Assembly (NCBI RefSeq): GCF_026151205.1
Contig: NC_087076.1
Coordinates: forward strand, 12,509,675-12,573,674
Direction of reading: 5' to 3'
DNA length: 64,000 nt
Source: Bolinopsis microptera
Taxonomy: Eukaryota; Ctenophora; Tentaculata; Lobata; Bolinopsidae
The notes beneath the pieces were generated by a model. It searched no databases. It had not been told where the DNA came from and worked only from the letters and a program-made list of their open reading frames with translations. The position numbers and the translations under genes are program-made. The number at the start of each line of letters is the position of its first letter. Within the stretch, counting starts at the first letter, position 1. Positions 21,101 to 31,913 of this stretch are shown here, piece after piece.

Positions 21101-24100
21101 TACCCATGATTATGGGTTTTGGTCAAATTTTATAATAATAATAATTAAGTTTTAAACATTTTCTGCCCAAAAAGTAAAAACCTAGATATCACATCCTGCT
21201 TCAAGTTTAAATATTCTTCAAGCAAATGTTTTAATGCGGCATTCATTTGATGGAATCCACTTCAAGGGTTAAAATTAAATAAAACTGATAAATAATCTGT
21301 AATCGTGTTAAAGATGTCTCCATCGGTTTTCACTCACATTTGTAAATACGCTGTAGACCCAAACTGTACCCAGAATGAACCAGACGAAAGATACGACAGC
21401 TAAAAATAACTCGTACCCTCTGTAAGCTAAACTAAATGCTTGCTGAAAGTATACGCGTAGTGTTATTATGGCTATTTTGTGATCAAAATATTTATCTAAC
21501 AAAACATTTATCCAACTATGAACTTCGATTTTTGTTACTATACTCTAGTAGCAGAGAGTAGTTGAGTGTGCACTTCAATGTACACAATTTTTGACCACAC
21601 AGGGTCTTTCATTAGGTCATTCCAAAGCAAAATCATCTAGGTACCCATTTTGTATCGCTAGTCCCAGTCCTACAGGGCGAAATTTCTAAATTGCCCTCAG
21701 GCGCAAATTTTGGATTTTTGTATCTCGGCTTCTAAACGACTTAGAGACTTGAATATTGGCTTAAAATAACCGCAATAGCCATATTTATATACAAGTTATG
21801 AAGCAATATAAGGTCTCAAGTGCCTAGTTTTTAAGATATTCACGAAAAACTGTCTTTTAGCTCATCGCAGCCTGAATTACCGGAGTATTTTTATATCTCG
21901 AGCTAGAAAGGTCGTTAAAACTTCTCCAATATTGATAAATATTCGCGATGAGCACATTTATATAAGACTTATGAATCATTATATGCTCTAAAATGCTTAT
22001 TTGTAGAGATATTGGCAAAAATCGGTAATTTTGGGTACAGCAATACAAGTTTGGTAATTCGTTTTGTCTTTTTGTTGCAAATTTTCACGTTGCAATTTTC
22101 AAGATGCAGTTTGTGGCTATCGATAGGGCTTTAAATATGCTATTGTATGGTCCCTCATTACACCTACAGTTGAACAGATGCTAAATGTCTGAACTTGAAG
22201 TAGTAATGAATCTCAAAGAGACGGATGGACACTGCAACTGGACAGGCAGTTGATATAGAAGTTAGAAACCTGATTGATGATACTAACGAGGAGCCAATTT
22301 AAGCCAAGAGTACGAATGCCCTTGTCTCTGAGGCCCAAAGTCATTGTGATTTGCGGCTCATGATCGATAAGGCCCACTGTCACTCAGGCGTGAGGTTCTG
22401 GGAATCTGGGGCACATCACCTGTGCTACTAATGGATGAGAAGTTTTACTCCTCGTTCAAGACTGGTTTCAGATGTCTAACTAACCGTTGAAAAGATGTAT
22501 GTGAGTCAAGAGTCCAAGTAATTATCAAATATTTATCTCAGCCACTGCCCAGTTCCTGACATTTCAGGGTTTGTGACGGTTTGTGACCCCTATTGCCTAT
22601 GTCAGGTGCTGAAAGATTGTATCAAAACCATACAATAGCATATTTAAAGCCCTATCGATAGCCACAAACTGCATCTTGAAAATTGCAACGTGAAAATTTG
22701 CAACAAAAAGACAAAACGAATTACCAAACTTGTATTGCTGTACCCAAAATTACCGATTTTTGCCAATATCTCTACAAATAAGCATTTTAGAGCATATAAT
22801 GATTCATAAGTCTTATATAAATGTGCTCATCGCGAATATTTATCAATATTGGAGAAGTTTTAACGACCTTTCTAGCTCGAGATATAAAAATACTCCGGTA
22901 ATTCAGGCTGCGATGAGCTAAAAGACAGTTTTTCGTGAATATCTTAAAAACTAGGCACTTGAGACCTTATATTGCTTCATAACTTGTATATAAATATGGC
23001 TATTGCGGTTATTTTAAGCCAATATTCAAGTCTCTAAGTCGTTTAGAAGCCGAGATACAAAAATCCAAAATTTGCGCCTGAGGGCAATTTAGAAATTTCG
23101 CCCTGTAGGACTGGGACTAGCGATACAAAATGGGTACCTAGATGATTTTGGTTTGGAATGACCTAGTGAAAGACCCTGTGTGGTCAAAAATTGTGGACAT
23201 TGAAGTGCACACTCAACTACTCTCTGCTACTCTAGTACTAATACTAGAATTAAGAGACTTTTACCGATAGTTGAAATTCATCATCTAGCGTGAAATGATG
23301 CTAGATTCCGCCAGTTAGCGACAATGCCGCCAATTCTCGTGCACCCTTTCAATGACGCTATTCAGCGCCATTAAACGCTAGTTACGCGAAACTGTCGCTA
23401 GGTAGTGCGCCATCGACAGTGAGCCGCGCATGCCGACTGTAGGATGGTTTTTTAGCGCTAATTTCGGCCAGCACAATTTTCTTCAAACAAATAGATATTG
23501 AGTATCTTTCCCGACCTCCAATTGCAACAAAAATTGGTAAGCTTACTCATAGACTTACAAGGAAAGTGTCCGAAAAGTTTAAAGCATATCCAACCATCAG
23601 ACATTATGTTACAGCTAAAAGAAGCGTATTTTGCCCCATTTTTATCACTATATCAACTCCGATATCCACCAAATTTTTCGGACAGTTGTAAAAGCCCTAT
23701 TGGAAGATTGTCGCCAATTTTCAGAATGATCTCATTCAAGGAACTGAAGATAAATCCAAATAATACGACAAAAATCAACGAATTTGGTCAATTTTGGTCA
23801 AATTACGCGACTTTTACAGCTAATTTTGCTCCAAAAGCCGCGCACCATCAAATATGGCACCTAGGCGAAACTCACTGATCTTTCCAAAAAGGTATGACAA
23901 ATTTGGTATTGTGAAAATTCTCACAGTCTCTAGAAAACAATGGTACAAAAATTTTTAAAATCCGAGCAAGTTTATTTTTATGGTGCACCCCCTACTGTCG
24001 CCAGGCCGGCGAAATCTAGCGCTATTTGCACCGAAATGTAGCGTAACTAGCGTTAAATGACGCTAGATAGCGTCATCTAGCGCTATTTAGCGACATTGAA

Positions 24101-25026
24101 AGGGTGCACGCAGCACGACAATTTGAATTGGCATTGTCACTAATTTTCGCTAATATAACTGGTAGATGACGCCGGACGCTCGCTAGATCAAAATGTTGAA
24201 TTTAAACTATCGGTAAAACTAAAGGTCCGAATTAAGCTTAAGTTTAACGATTGAAGAATAACTGCGCTTACGTTATTAGGCACTTGTTTCCGCAGCAACA
24301 TCAGTCCATTTTGGAGTAGTCCTAGAACTCCCGCCACTATTAGGTATATTGGAATCATTCTGAAATTAGGGCTTGTACAAGTTTGTAGTTACAACATAAT
24401 ATAGTCTACTGAATTTAAGATCTAATCTTTTTGAATGGTTTAAGACACTAGACGTAGAATTGATATCAGATATTCATCGTGTCTTTTGATAAAAGTGTTT
24501 ATCACCATGTTTGAATAAGTGTTGGTGCACTTAATATAGTTAAGGTGTTTGGAATTTTACCTGTTGATGGGGCACTTGTCGAGGTATGCAGCTCCGATAA
24601 CAATGTAAGCTACAGGTAGAATGAGTAGGAAGAGTAACACAAGGGTGCATGCCAGGGAGGCTATCAGAATTCCACCTGAGCAGTGTTAATTACTTCGGCA
24701 CAGGTTGTGAATAGTAAGCTGTGAGACAGATTTTATTCTGGATGGTACTGTAGTTTAAACATGTCATCAGATTTATCAAGCACATTTGCACATTTACCAG
24801 CTTTTCGTAAGAAATCTGAGAAGTTCTCAGCAGTCAGCCACTCCTCCTTGATCTGCCCAAATAGAGACTCGTAAGTGGGGGGCAAGTCATCATCCTCGAA
24901 CACGGGCAAGTTTCTGTCATGTTTAGTGCGGTGCCGGGCTGCTGAAGAAGTGTTCTGGTACTCTGGAGGTTCCCCGAGCTGGCCAACCTTCTCGTAGTCG
25001 GGCAGGGAGTCTCCTACCGACGACAT
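18119..25026 (-). CDS. TMEM272-like four-pass membrane protein with PPxY motifs (six exons)
   Basis: The exons, in transcription order, are 24798-25026, 24561-24675, 24272-24359, 21338-21442, 18581-18674 and 18119-18390. Every junction is GT..AG, the phases agree, and the total is 300 codons plus stop. Residues 1-76 form a cytosolic-type N-terminus with PPEY (20-23) and PPTY (49-52), both PPxY motifs that typically bind WW domains of NEDD4-type ubiquitin ligases. The hydrophobic segments follow: IASLACTLVLLFLLILPVAY, then PIYLIVAGVLGLLQNG after the family-typical YLDKCP, then LAVVSFVWFILGTVWVYSV, then a long final segment across exons 5-6. The hydrophilic tail is Pro/Gln/Asn-rich. Similarity to vertebrate TMEM272 was judged from the YLDKCPxxxxIPIYLIVxG core. 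Function is unknown. It is convergent with the G-patch gene, with stops 355 bp apart. Introns 3 and 4 are loaded with mobile elements. Confidence 0.85.
18471..18519. repeat. 15-bp tandem repeat
   Basis: CACATACGTCATCAT is repeated about three times in the last intron of the TMEM272-like gene. Confidence 0.75.
18680..18765. repeat. 14-bp tandem repeat (TTTTATTAATTAAG)
   Basis: Six copies sit directly upstream of the 3' splice site of TMEM272-like exon 5 (in transcription order), replacing the usual polypyrimidine tract, and directly before a LINE tail. Confidence 0.9.
18774..19319 (+). pseudogene. LINE reverse-transcriptase C-terminal fragment
   Basis: A 181-codon open frame starts AEIAFKNFEKVWLS and contains LRLYDAQVVSVLIYNSNSW, DTLHRRHLMSILNIKWP, RWKMFGHILR and RLGRPRMNLL, then a natural stop. 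These are the C-terminal motifs of a non-LTR element; the 5' part is missing. The copy at 47189-47720 is a relative. The downstream words CTGGCAAGCAT and GCCCTTAT (19350-19440) recur at 49765-49840, which suggests a shared 3' UTR. Confidence 0.85.
19320..20790. other. Intron sequence, no gene seen
   Basis: After the LINE 3' UTR remnant (to about 19440) this part of intron 4 of the TMEM272-like gene holds only AT-rich sequence with words such as CTGAAACTTTGCA and AATCGCTAAAA that look like old transposon interior. No coding or RNA gene is supported. Confidence 0.45.
20801..21127. mobile_element. Near-perfect foldback element, 141-bp arms
   Basis: The left arm 20801-20941 (TTGACCAAAACCCATAATCA...) is mirrored almost without change by 20987-21127 (...TGATTATGGGTTTTGGTCAA). 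The spacer is about 45 bp. The lack of divergence points to recent insertion or to arm homogenisation. It lies in a TMEM272-like intron. Confidence 0.85.
21543..23235. mobile_element. 1.7-kb foldback element, about 608-bp arms, TA flanks
   Basis: The left arm runs 21543-22151 and the right arm 22628-23235. The ends are CTCTAGTAGCAGAGAGTAG and its inverse, and TA flanks both sides. An identical 63-residue frame appears once in each arm, on opposite strands, only because the arms are mirror images. The 476-bp centre is non-coding. The outer end closely matches the 3.4-kb foldback at 57915-61301, so the two form one family. Confidence 0.85.
23260..24217. mobile_element. Inverted-repeat element rich in TAGCG words
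   Basis: The ends TTTACCGATAGTTGAAATTCA and TGAATTTAAACTATCGGTAAA are inverse. The outer 200 bp on each side are dense in TAGCG/CGCTA words, including CTAGCGCTATTTAGCGAC. A 126-codon frame at 23498-23878 shows no recognisable domain and is probably spurious. Non-autonomous element inferred. Confidence 0.65.
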
Positions 25027-25878
25027 GGGGTCATCCCGTCACCTAGTAACTTAGTAACCGTAGTAACCTAGTAACCGTAGTAACAGTCACATTGTCTTTG
25101 TTTCCTTTTCTGGGAGTGAGTGTAAGACTTTCTTCGAACTTTGCATGCAGAATTAATACATTAAACGGGGACTAAAACTTAAGTTTATTCCCCAAAAACG
25201 AATATCTCAGTACGCGGGCATACTGTGAGTGTGAACGATGGTTTTTAATTTGAAGCAATAATTTGGAGCGAGAGTTAAATCTGATATTTACTAATATTAG
25301 ATTTAAAATTAAACACAACTACTACTAGACTGGTACTGATCGTTAACTGCACAGCAAACGTTACACTCGACACTAAATGTATACAAATGATGCAAACTGT
25401 ACACACGGCTTGTAGACTAGACTCTTGAGATATTATATGTAAGCCTTCACAACTATGAACTAGTTCTTAATCTTTCTCAATAACGTGTTCATTGTGAATA
25501 CCACATGGTAAGCTTACTACTCACTACTGTGCCGTAGTGCCGTTATTTTCGGGCATCCATTGCATTGTCCTTAAATGGTCTAAAGTCATGCTCCTGATAT
25601 TACATCTCAACTTTAATAAGTCCAACAGTACAACGTAAAACGTGAGCCCAAACGATGAGCAGAATGTCGAATTTGTAACCGTCACGTACATGTAATTAGG
25701 TCGGTCCGACCTAATTTCATATCCATGATGTAAAGCATATATTTTTAACTCACAGAGAATATGTAGTTTATGCTTACCTTTCATCATCATGTAACGTTAG
25801 TCTCATTCAAAAATATTGATATTTGACCAATTTATGGGCCAAAATTTTTCACATGCCCAAATATGGCCATAATCTGGC
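25027..25878. other. Upstream region of the TMEM272-like gene
   Basis: A TAGTAACC(G)TAGTAAC repeat at 25043-25085 lies just 5' of the ATG. The rest, including an 88-codon minus frame at 25524-25790, shows no recognisable product. The promoter presumably lies here, but no motif is convincing. Confidence 0.35.
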
Positions 25879-25978
25879 TTGTATCACGTTGCGACTCCCA
25901 CGGTCGTTTCACTATGGTCCTGACGATACTGGGGGAGCCGCGCACTTCGTGCGCGGCGGGTCATACAACGTATGACAA
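25879..25978. mobile_element. GC-hairpin MITE, copy A
   Basis: It opens TTGTATCACG and closes GGTCATACAACGTATGACAA, imperfect inverted ends. The centre CCGCGCACTTCGTGCGCGG is a perfect GC hairpin in otherwise AT-rich DNA. Confidence 0.75.
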
Positions 25979-26506
25979 AATATGGCCATGTTTTGGCTCA
26001 TAACTCAGTCATTTTTAGTCTAATCTGGATGAAAATTCATATACAAATTCAGAAGAACACTACTACTAGCTACAAATGGAGCACCTAAACATAAGTTTTG
26101 GACATGTTATGTCCCGTCGCGTTTGACCTATTATTGATTATAAATAAATGGATACCTATATTAGATCGGTCCGCCCTTGTTACATGTTCGTGACAGTATG
26201 ACTATGAGTAACAGTCGAATCGGTTATCCTTGCGATTAATTAAATATGCAGACCGAAATCCACCATTGAACAATGAACATTGACATTATTATTCCACTTA
26301 ATTGTTAAGGTTCGACTTGGCTTCATTCGGACGCGGTTACAAAATATTATTGATTATCAATTATAAAAGTTCGAAGTTTATTTCATTAGTGAACGTGAAT
26401 ATCCGATAACCTTTGTTTTAAGAATTCAACAGTGAATTAGTGCTGCTATTACAAATTACTGCAAAGTTATTACATCATACATATTAACACACGGCCCGAT
26501 GGCCGA

Positions 26507-26600
26507 TTGTATCACGCGGTGACCCCCACTGCCGCTTCACTTCGACGCTACAGGGGGAGCCGCGCACTTCGTGCGCGGCGGGTCATACAACGTATGACAA
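26507..26600. mobile_element. GC-hairpin MITE, copy B (94 bp, shortest form)
   Basis: The ends and GC hairpin are the same as in copy A. The segment between TTCACT and GGGGGAGCC is shortest here. Confidence 0.8.
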
Positions 26601-26729
26601 ATGGCCGATAAAATCAAATCGGGATGATTATTAATCACCCTACACTCGACTGTCACGTGACTTTTTTAACTTGTTCTCTAGCTGGCCCTGAACGACTATT
26701 AGTATTAGAAACCCTAACCCTATATTATG

Positions 26730-26964
26730 TTGTATAATGTCGTGATACCCATCGCCGTTTCACTATAGTAGAGTTTCTACGGTACATGGGGAGCCTTGAC
26801 CATTGTTAATGGTCTGGCCCGGCGCGCGCTACTTCGTAGCACTTGCCGTCGGTAACATTTCGAAAAGAAAGCGGCGCGCGCTACTTCGAAGAAATTTAGA
26901 CGAGTAACATCCGTCAATGGGGAGCCGCGCACTCGTGCGCGGCGGGTCATACAACGTATGACAA
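26730..26964. mobile_element. GC-hairpin MITE, copy C with internal insertion
   Basis: The family ends and the terminal GC hairpin are present. About 120 bp are inserted after GGGGAGCC, containing two GGCGCGCGCTACTTCG blocks. GGGGAGCC occurs on both sides of the insert, as if a second unit had inserted or the unit had partially duplicated. Confidence 0.7.
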
Positions 26965-27020
26965 CTAATATGATCGGCCCAACCATAATCCTAACAAAAG
27001 CATATTAATATACTGAAACC

Positions 27021-27111
27021 CTAACGAGAAATTATATCAACTTCCTTATATATGGTCATATTGTAGCGTGATGCACTACTAGGCCACGCCGCAAATAATG
27101 TTTCTCGTTAG
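27021..27111. mobile_element. 91-bp inverted-repeat element
   Basis: CTAACGAGAAA is matched by TTTCTCGTTAG. The inner word GCACTACTAGGCCACGC recurs diverged at about 27122-27140. Confidence 0.5.
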
Positions 27112-27549
27112 ATCGGCGAGGTGCACCACTGGGCCACGCAGAGCTGAGAAGGATTGCCATCGTGAATGAAACGGTCATATCGAGATAGTTTTTCGCTAAT
27201 ATCTTCATGCCAGGGGAGCATTTTACTTTTATAATCCTATACTAGGCCTATGTCATGGGGCTGATTCAGAATCAGCGTCCGAAAATACATCAAGCTGGTT
27301 TCAATTTCAACTTTCAGGTACCTTTTTAGAAAAATTTTAAAGATCGAGTGTACGGTGATTAGCACGCTCTGATAAATACAAAATAGATAAGCACAAATAA
27401 TGTACAATGGCTTTGAAACAGATGAGATAATGGATTAGTAAGATTGTAGATGGTACACTGGTGCAGTATGACTATGATTAAATAGTAATGAATGACCGGA
27501 TATAACGGAGTTAGAACATGGCGTCGCCGTCGAACAACATACTAGTTGC

Positions 27550-27780
27550 AGTTGGCCTTAAAAGTTGCTCAACCATGAACCGGCTTGTAAAACAAGCGCG
27601 TCACGTAGTATGTTATGTGTATGTAGTACGCGAAGTGCAGGCCCATTTGCTCTATCCAGATCCCTTGCGCTTGCAGTGGCGCGCGCCCGCCTCACGGCGG
27701 TAAAAAGGCTTGTGAAACAAGCGCGCCCGCAGTGGCGCGAAAGCACATGGTTAGGTGAACAGGCCCATGGCTAGGTGAAT
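27550..27780. other. GC-rich patch with repeated AAACAAGCGCG words
   Basis: GGCTTGTRAAACAAGCGCG occurs twice (27582 and 27708) and GCAGTGGCGCG twice. It is open in several frames because of composition, and no gene is recognised. It may be transposon interior related to the insert of copy C. Confidence 0.4.
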
Positions 27781-27831
27781 GTAATGCACACAATTTGAAG
27801 TATGATTTTTTACCATTATCCTTGTGGATCA

Positions 27832-27949
27832 TTGTATCACGTAGTGACCCCCACTGTCGCTTCACTATAGTGATATAACCCCTGTAGAGTTTCTACGATA
27901 CAGGGGGAGCCGCGCACTCGTGCGCGGCGGGTCATACAACTTATGACAA
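27832..27949. mobile_element. GC-hairpin MITE, copy D
   Basis: It opens TTGTATCACGTAGTGACCCC, carries the CCGCGCACTCGTGCGCGG hairpin and closes GGTCATACAACTTATGACAA. Confidence 0.8.
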
Positions 27950-28037
27950 GTGGATAGTTTGAGACAATGTTATGATTAGATGGGCAAATAAAAGAGTCAC
28001 CCGGGTCATCCAAATAATATTAACAACTGTTACTATG

Positions 28038-28765
28038 CACCAATCCTAATTTATTCCCATCTTTTCCACCAATCAAATCTAATTTTTACCCAAATTACCC
28101 AAAAAAAATACACAAAAAATAAACCAATCCAATTAAAACACTCACACAATATAACCAAACCCACAATCAACCCACACCCCACAATTAATAAACAAACAAC
28201 CCCCAATTTTCATAATAACCACACACCACCCCCCCCCAACCACACCACCCAAAACCTCAACCCCCACCCAACCCCCCCCCACACACCCCCACACCACCCC
28301 CCCCAACACCAACCCAAACCACCACACAAACAACCCACACCACCACCACAACACACACCCCAAAAAAACAAAACCCCCAACACACCCCCCACAACCCCCA
28401 TCACCCACACCCAACCACCCCACCCCCACACACCAACAAAAACAAAAACACCAAACACACACTCACCCCACAACACACCCAACACCCCTAAACCCAACAA
28501 AACAAAAACCCCAAACCAACAACCACCCCCCAAATAATCCCTCCAACATATATTCACAAAAACTAAAATAAACCCAACCCAATCCCACCCAAACAACCCC
28601 ATCCCCCAAAAACCCAAAATACCCCTTCTACCCAAATCCAATAAAACAAAACCCCTATCCACTACCCCATTACACACCATATAATAACCAACCCCCCAAA
28701 TTAACCCACACTTTTTATCTTTTCCCCCCCCACACACACAAACAAACCCACAAACAACACCACAA
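28038..28765. other. 728-nt tract with no G on the plus strand
   Basis: Read base by base, no G occurs between 28037 and 28766. The sequence is mostly A and C, with less T, and is not a simple tandem repeat. Minus-strand frames across it (rich in Gly, Val, Trp, Cys) are compositional artefacts. A sharp return to four-base sequence occurs at 28766. Confidence 0.95.
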
Positions 28766-29190
28766 GCTGCACCCCAAGAGACCCCCAAAATCACACAGAA
28801 GCGCAAGCCAAAGAGTAGTCTGCAAGAAAGACCAAGAACTGAACTGACAAACAAGAGCCCCCCACATTAGACCAAACAGTGCGTACCAACACCAATATAA
28901 AAAAAAGTAGAATAAATAAATGAATATCGAGCACAAAATGAGAATAAAAACTTACAGTGTCCACACAAACAAAGTACACTCCACCTAGAACAGGCCGTAA
29001 CGTGATCAACACCAACCACAAACAAACGCGAGAAACAAAACCCGAAAAACAAAACCAGAGCAACCGTAGAGATATACTAACTATCAACACTAAGAGTAAT
29101 AAGAACCAAGTCATCTCGCAATCTTACACATATCGAACAATACTAGGACAACAAATTACAGACAGAGAAGACTACTTTCAGAGATGGCAA
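28766..29190 (+). other. A/C-rich sequence of unknown origin, possibly retroelement coding relic
   Basis: A short plus frame from 28957 to 29193 and a Lys/Pro/Gln-rich frame near 28762-28868 look like basic, unstructured protein, but there is no catalytic motif. Low G continues in milder form. From 29191 to 30010 I see no gene. Confidence 0.25.
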
Positions 29191-30017
29191 TGACCCTCCC
29201 GACTCCACTCTATGCGGAGAACAGTCAAGACAGCTAGAGGCCAACTGAGACCTGAGACAAGATATCTAACATGTCAGTGATCTGTGTTGTCACACATCTC
29301 ACACCTTAAGAGACTGTCCACCCAAAATCCCGCAAACTATTACAGTCGTGCTACCTCCACAAACATACCTTATGTAGACATTTAGGTCTTTCATAATTTG
29401 ACTTTAAATATCATGAAAGAACTCCTCTATCTTTCTGTTCTTAATGACTAAACATCTCGATAGCGCAGAATTACGCGTCTTCAGCGATACCTAGTTAAAT
29501 GACTGAGCTTTTACGCCCTGAGATCTGACTCATGATCTACTTCCTGTATGTCATTCTCATTGTTAGCTTTTAGTGATCATAAGACTAACATTGATGTCAC
29601 AGGTCGACCAATAGGTCGAGTTTCTTCTAATATACGTGTCGAAGTCTGTGGAACTACTATGATATTTCAGATAACGCCAACACCCTTGAAAGTGAGTTTA
29701 GACGGCCCAGTATGTATGTGACACCGAATTGGTCTAGGCGTCCACTGACATCTTTCCACACTTACTGCCCACTCTTCTTTTAGATGTTTTGTCGTGTTTC
29801 GCTAGTGATGAGCCATGCTAATCATAAAATTTTGGTTTCTCAAAGCATCTTGTGTTTTTAGAGTGTAACAAATTGCCTAAAATGGCATACGTTTTTATGG
29901 CATAAATGGAAATTTTTATTGGCCAATTCTCCATTATGCCATTTATGCCATTGGTACCCCCTCTACCAAACGCCTAAAAGATTGCTCAGAATTAAATCAA
30001 ATTTAAATAAAACTTAC

Positions 30018-31887
30018 GGGTACGGTGTTGTTGTGCTCTGAAGACGGATCAGAATTCGAGGAGTGAAGCTTAGATCTCAAAACCGACACCTCATCTGAAG
30101 CCCGAATCAAAGTGTTATTAAAAAGTGTCACTTGTAAATTACTTTTGGACGTTTGGGTTAATTTACAATGTGTTATGCTTTGACAGACAAATCATCAATC
30201 GAGTGACTAAAAGCATAATTACCTTTGAGTTGTTGGATCTGCTTGTCTCCTGTCCTGAGTGTCCTCAACAGTTCTGCCTTCTCCTCATCAAGTTTATCAA
30301 TTGTTTGTTGGTGAAGTGCTGTGTCAGACAGCTGGGATGTCGATGCTTGGGACTCATTGTCTACGTCATGTGACCCATTTGAGTTCTAGAGGGTAGCGTA
30401 TTACTATATATATTATTATATATCAGACATCAGCTTATATATTTACGATGACAACAAGAAAATTTATCCAATATACAAATATATATATACAGATATAGCA
30501 ATTGTTTGATCTGAAATATTAAGGAATGGTATCATTGTCAATACCACACCTTTTCAAGTATAATATGAAATTAATTGTGGAACAACTGGGACTGGGAGAC
30601 AAAAAATCAAGATTGCATTTTTTTAAATACATTTCACAAGGATTATTAAAATATGACAAAGACCGGACTTACCCGTGGCACCCTTCTATTTTGCGCCTCC
30701 TCTGCCTCTTTCTGCCTCTTTTCACTGGGTTTTAATTTGGTTTACTTAAATTTAAAAAGCAATGAAGACAAATTCAAATCTAAAATCTGACATTTGAAAA
30801 TTCTACATTTATACGGAGGTACGGAGATTGTGCTTGGAAGAAAAATATTCAACCTTAGTGCCTGTATTTCTTCTCCGTGCTTCAACATAATCTTCATCAA
30901 CAGTAAATCTCTCTGTAGTGGATCTGAATTGCGAATTAAATGAAAAACATTGATTCGCTCATACTTTGTCCTGTGATCATGAAAACATTTTATGTATATT
31001 TAATTGAATTTGTTAAGTTACTAAATCAAACACTGCACGACGCCAGTAAACGACCGGGGGTAGGATTTGGCCGGGGCCGGGAAATGGAATGTCCAAATTT
31101 TGCCGGGGCTGGGAATTGGCCGTTCTGGAATTTGGCCGGGGCCGTGAATTTAATAAATTATTAAGATTTAAGGATTTAGGTGGAATATCGTAATTGTAAA
31201 AACTATCAGAGGTTACAAAAACAAAGGACTGCTCTTGAAAGTTGGCACTCTGGACATCATCCTTTCAAAATTGAAAATCCATTTTAATATTTATATGGCC
31301 GATTTCGATCAAAAATTCCCGGCCAAAATTGAAAATCGGCCGGGGCCGGGAAGAAATAGCTCCCCCGGTGCCGGGAATCCCGGTCGATTACTGCACGACG
31401 CACGTGTAGATGTGAAGCAGTTCATAGGTTTGATGATAGGTTCGGTCATAACGTGCTGATTGTAGGTAATAGGAATTTAAAAGTTCGATAAAAACCTTTC
31501 TCTTTGATGTAGACCAAGTCGACTAAATTTCTAGCAAGAAGCCTTATTACAGGATAGTTCTCTTTCTTCTTCTTCTCCTTCTCTTTCTCCGTTCTCATTT
31601 CCTCCAACAGCTGCTCAGCGGCCTCTTCTGTCAAATATGCCAATATGTATATACATACAATGTATAATTAAATTTAAATGTGCGATAAAATTTAACCGAC
31701 TCTTCTAAGGAAGATTACCATCGGCCTCAACACTGCATAAAAAGTGCATGATAGACTCGTTGCAAAGGTTTTCTCTGACTCTGTTTAATCACGAATTAAG
31801 TATTTAAGTATGAAGTAAATATTTTTAAGGATAGAAAATAAAAAGTTCAAAATTATAAAAACCTATTTGTTCGACGTAGGAAGACAT
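30018..31887 (-). CDS. Unrecognised coiled-coil protein, 5' six exons
   Basis: The exons, in transcription order, are 31863-31887 (ATG), 31496-31627, 30854-30912, 30673-30717, 30223-30385 and 30018-30094, 167 codons with agreeing phases. The 3' exons were not found below 30018. Residues 1-35 contain a strongly charged helix (LLEEMRTEKEKEKKKKENYP). A second helix, with EEKAELLRTLRTGDKQIQQL, lies after an Asn/Ser/Gln-rich linker and has heptad character. No enzyme motif is seen. The acceptor of exon 4 (AAAAG, not YAG) is the weakest call, because the better CAG 7 nt upstream would introduce a stop. The start is supported by the first ATG joining in phase to exon 2. A cytoskeletal or scaffold role is only a guess. 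Confidence 0.6.
31055..31385. repeat. GGCCGGGGCCGGGAA-type clusters
   Basis: GCCGGGGCCGGGAA-like words appear four times at 31069-31148 and again at 31310-31385, inside intron 2 of the coiled-coil gene. A TAATCCCGGTCCCGG cluster of related flavour is at 60115-60235. Confidence 0.6.
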
Positions 31888-31913
31888 TCTAAATAAGTTT
31901 CAGTGAGGAGAGA

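Noticed and set aside
21857-22921. Identical 63-residue proteins on opposite strands
   Set aside because: They are the two mirror arms of the 1.7-kb foldback, not a gene pair.
23498-23878. 126-codon frame
   Set aside because: It lies inside a non-autonomous inverted-repeat element and shows no domain or coding signature.
28142-29114. Long minus-strand frames rich in Gly/Trp/Cys/Val
   Set aside because: They are a by-product of the G-free plus strand, which removes most minus-strand stops; there is no domain or splice structure.
31700-31765. Mini-exon TGTTGAGGCCGATG in the coiled-coil gene
   Set aside because: It has splice-like borders, but including it breaks the phase to exon 2, whereas exon 1 joins exon 2 directly in frame.
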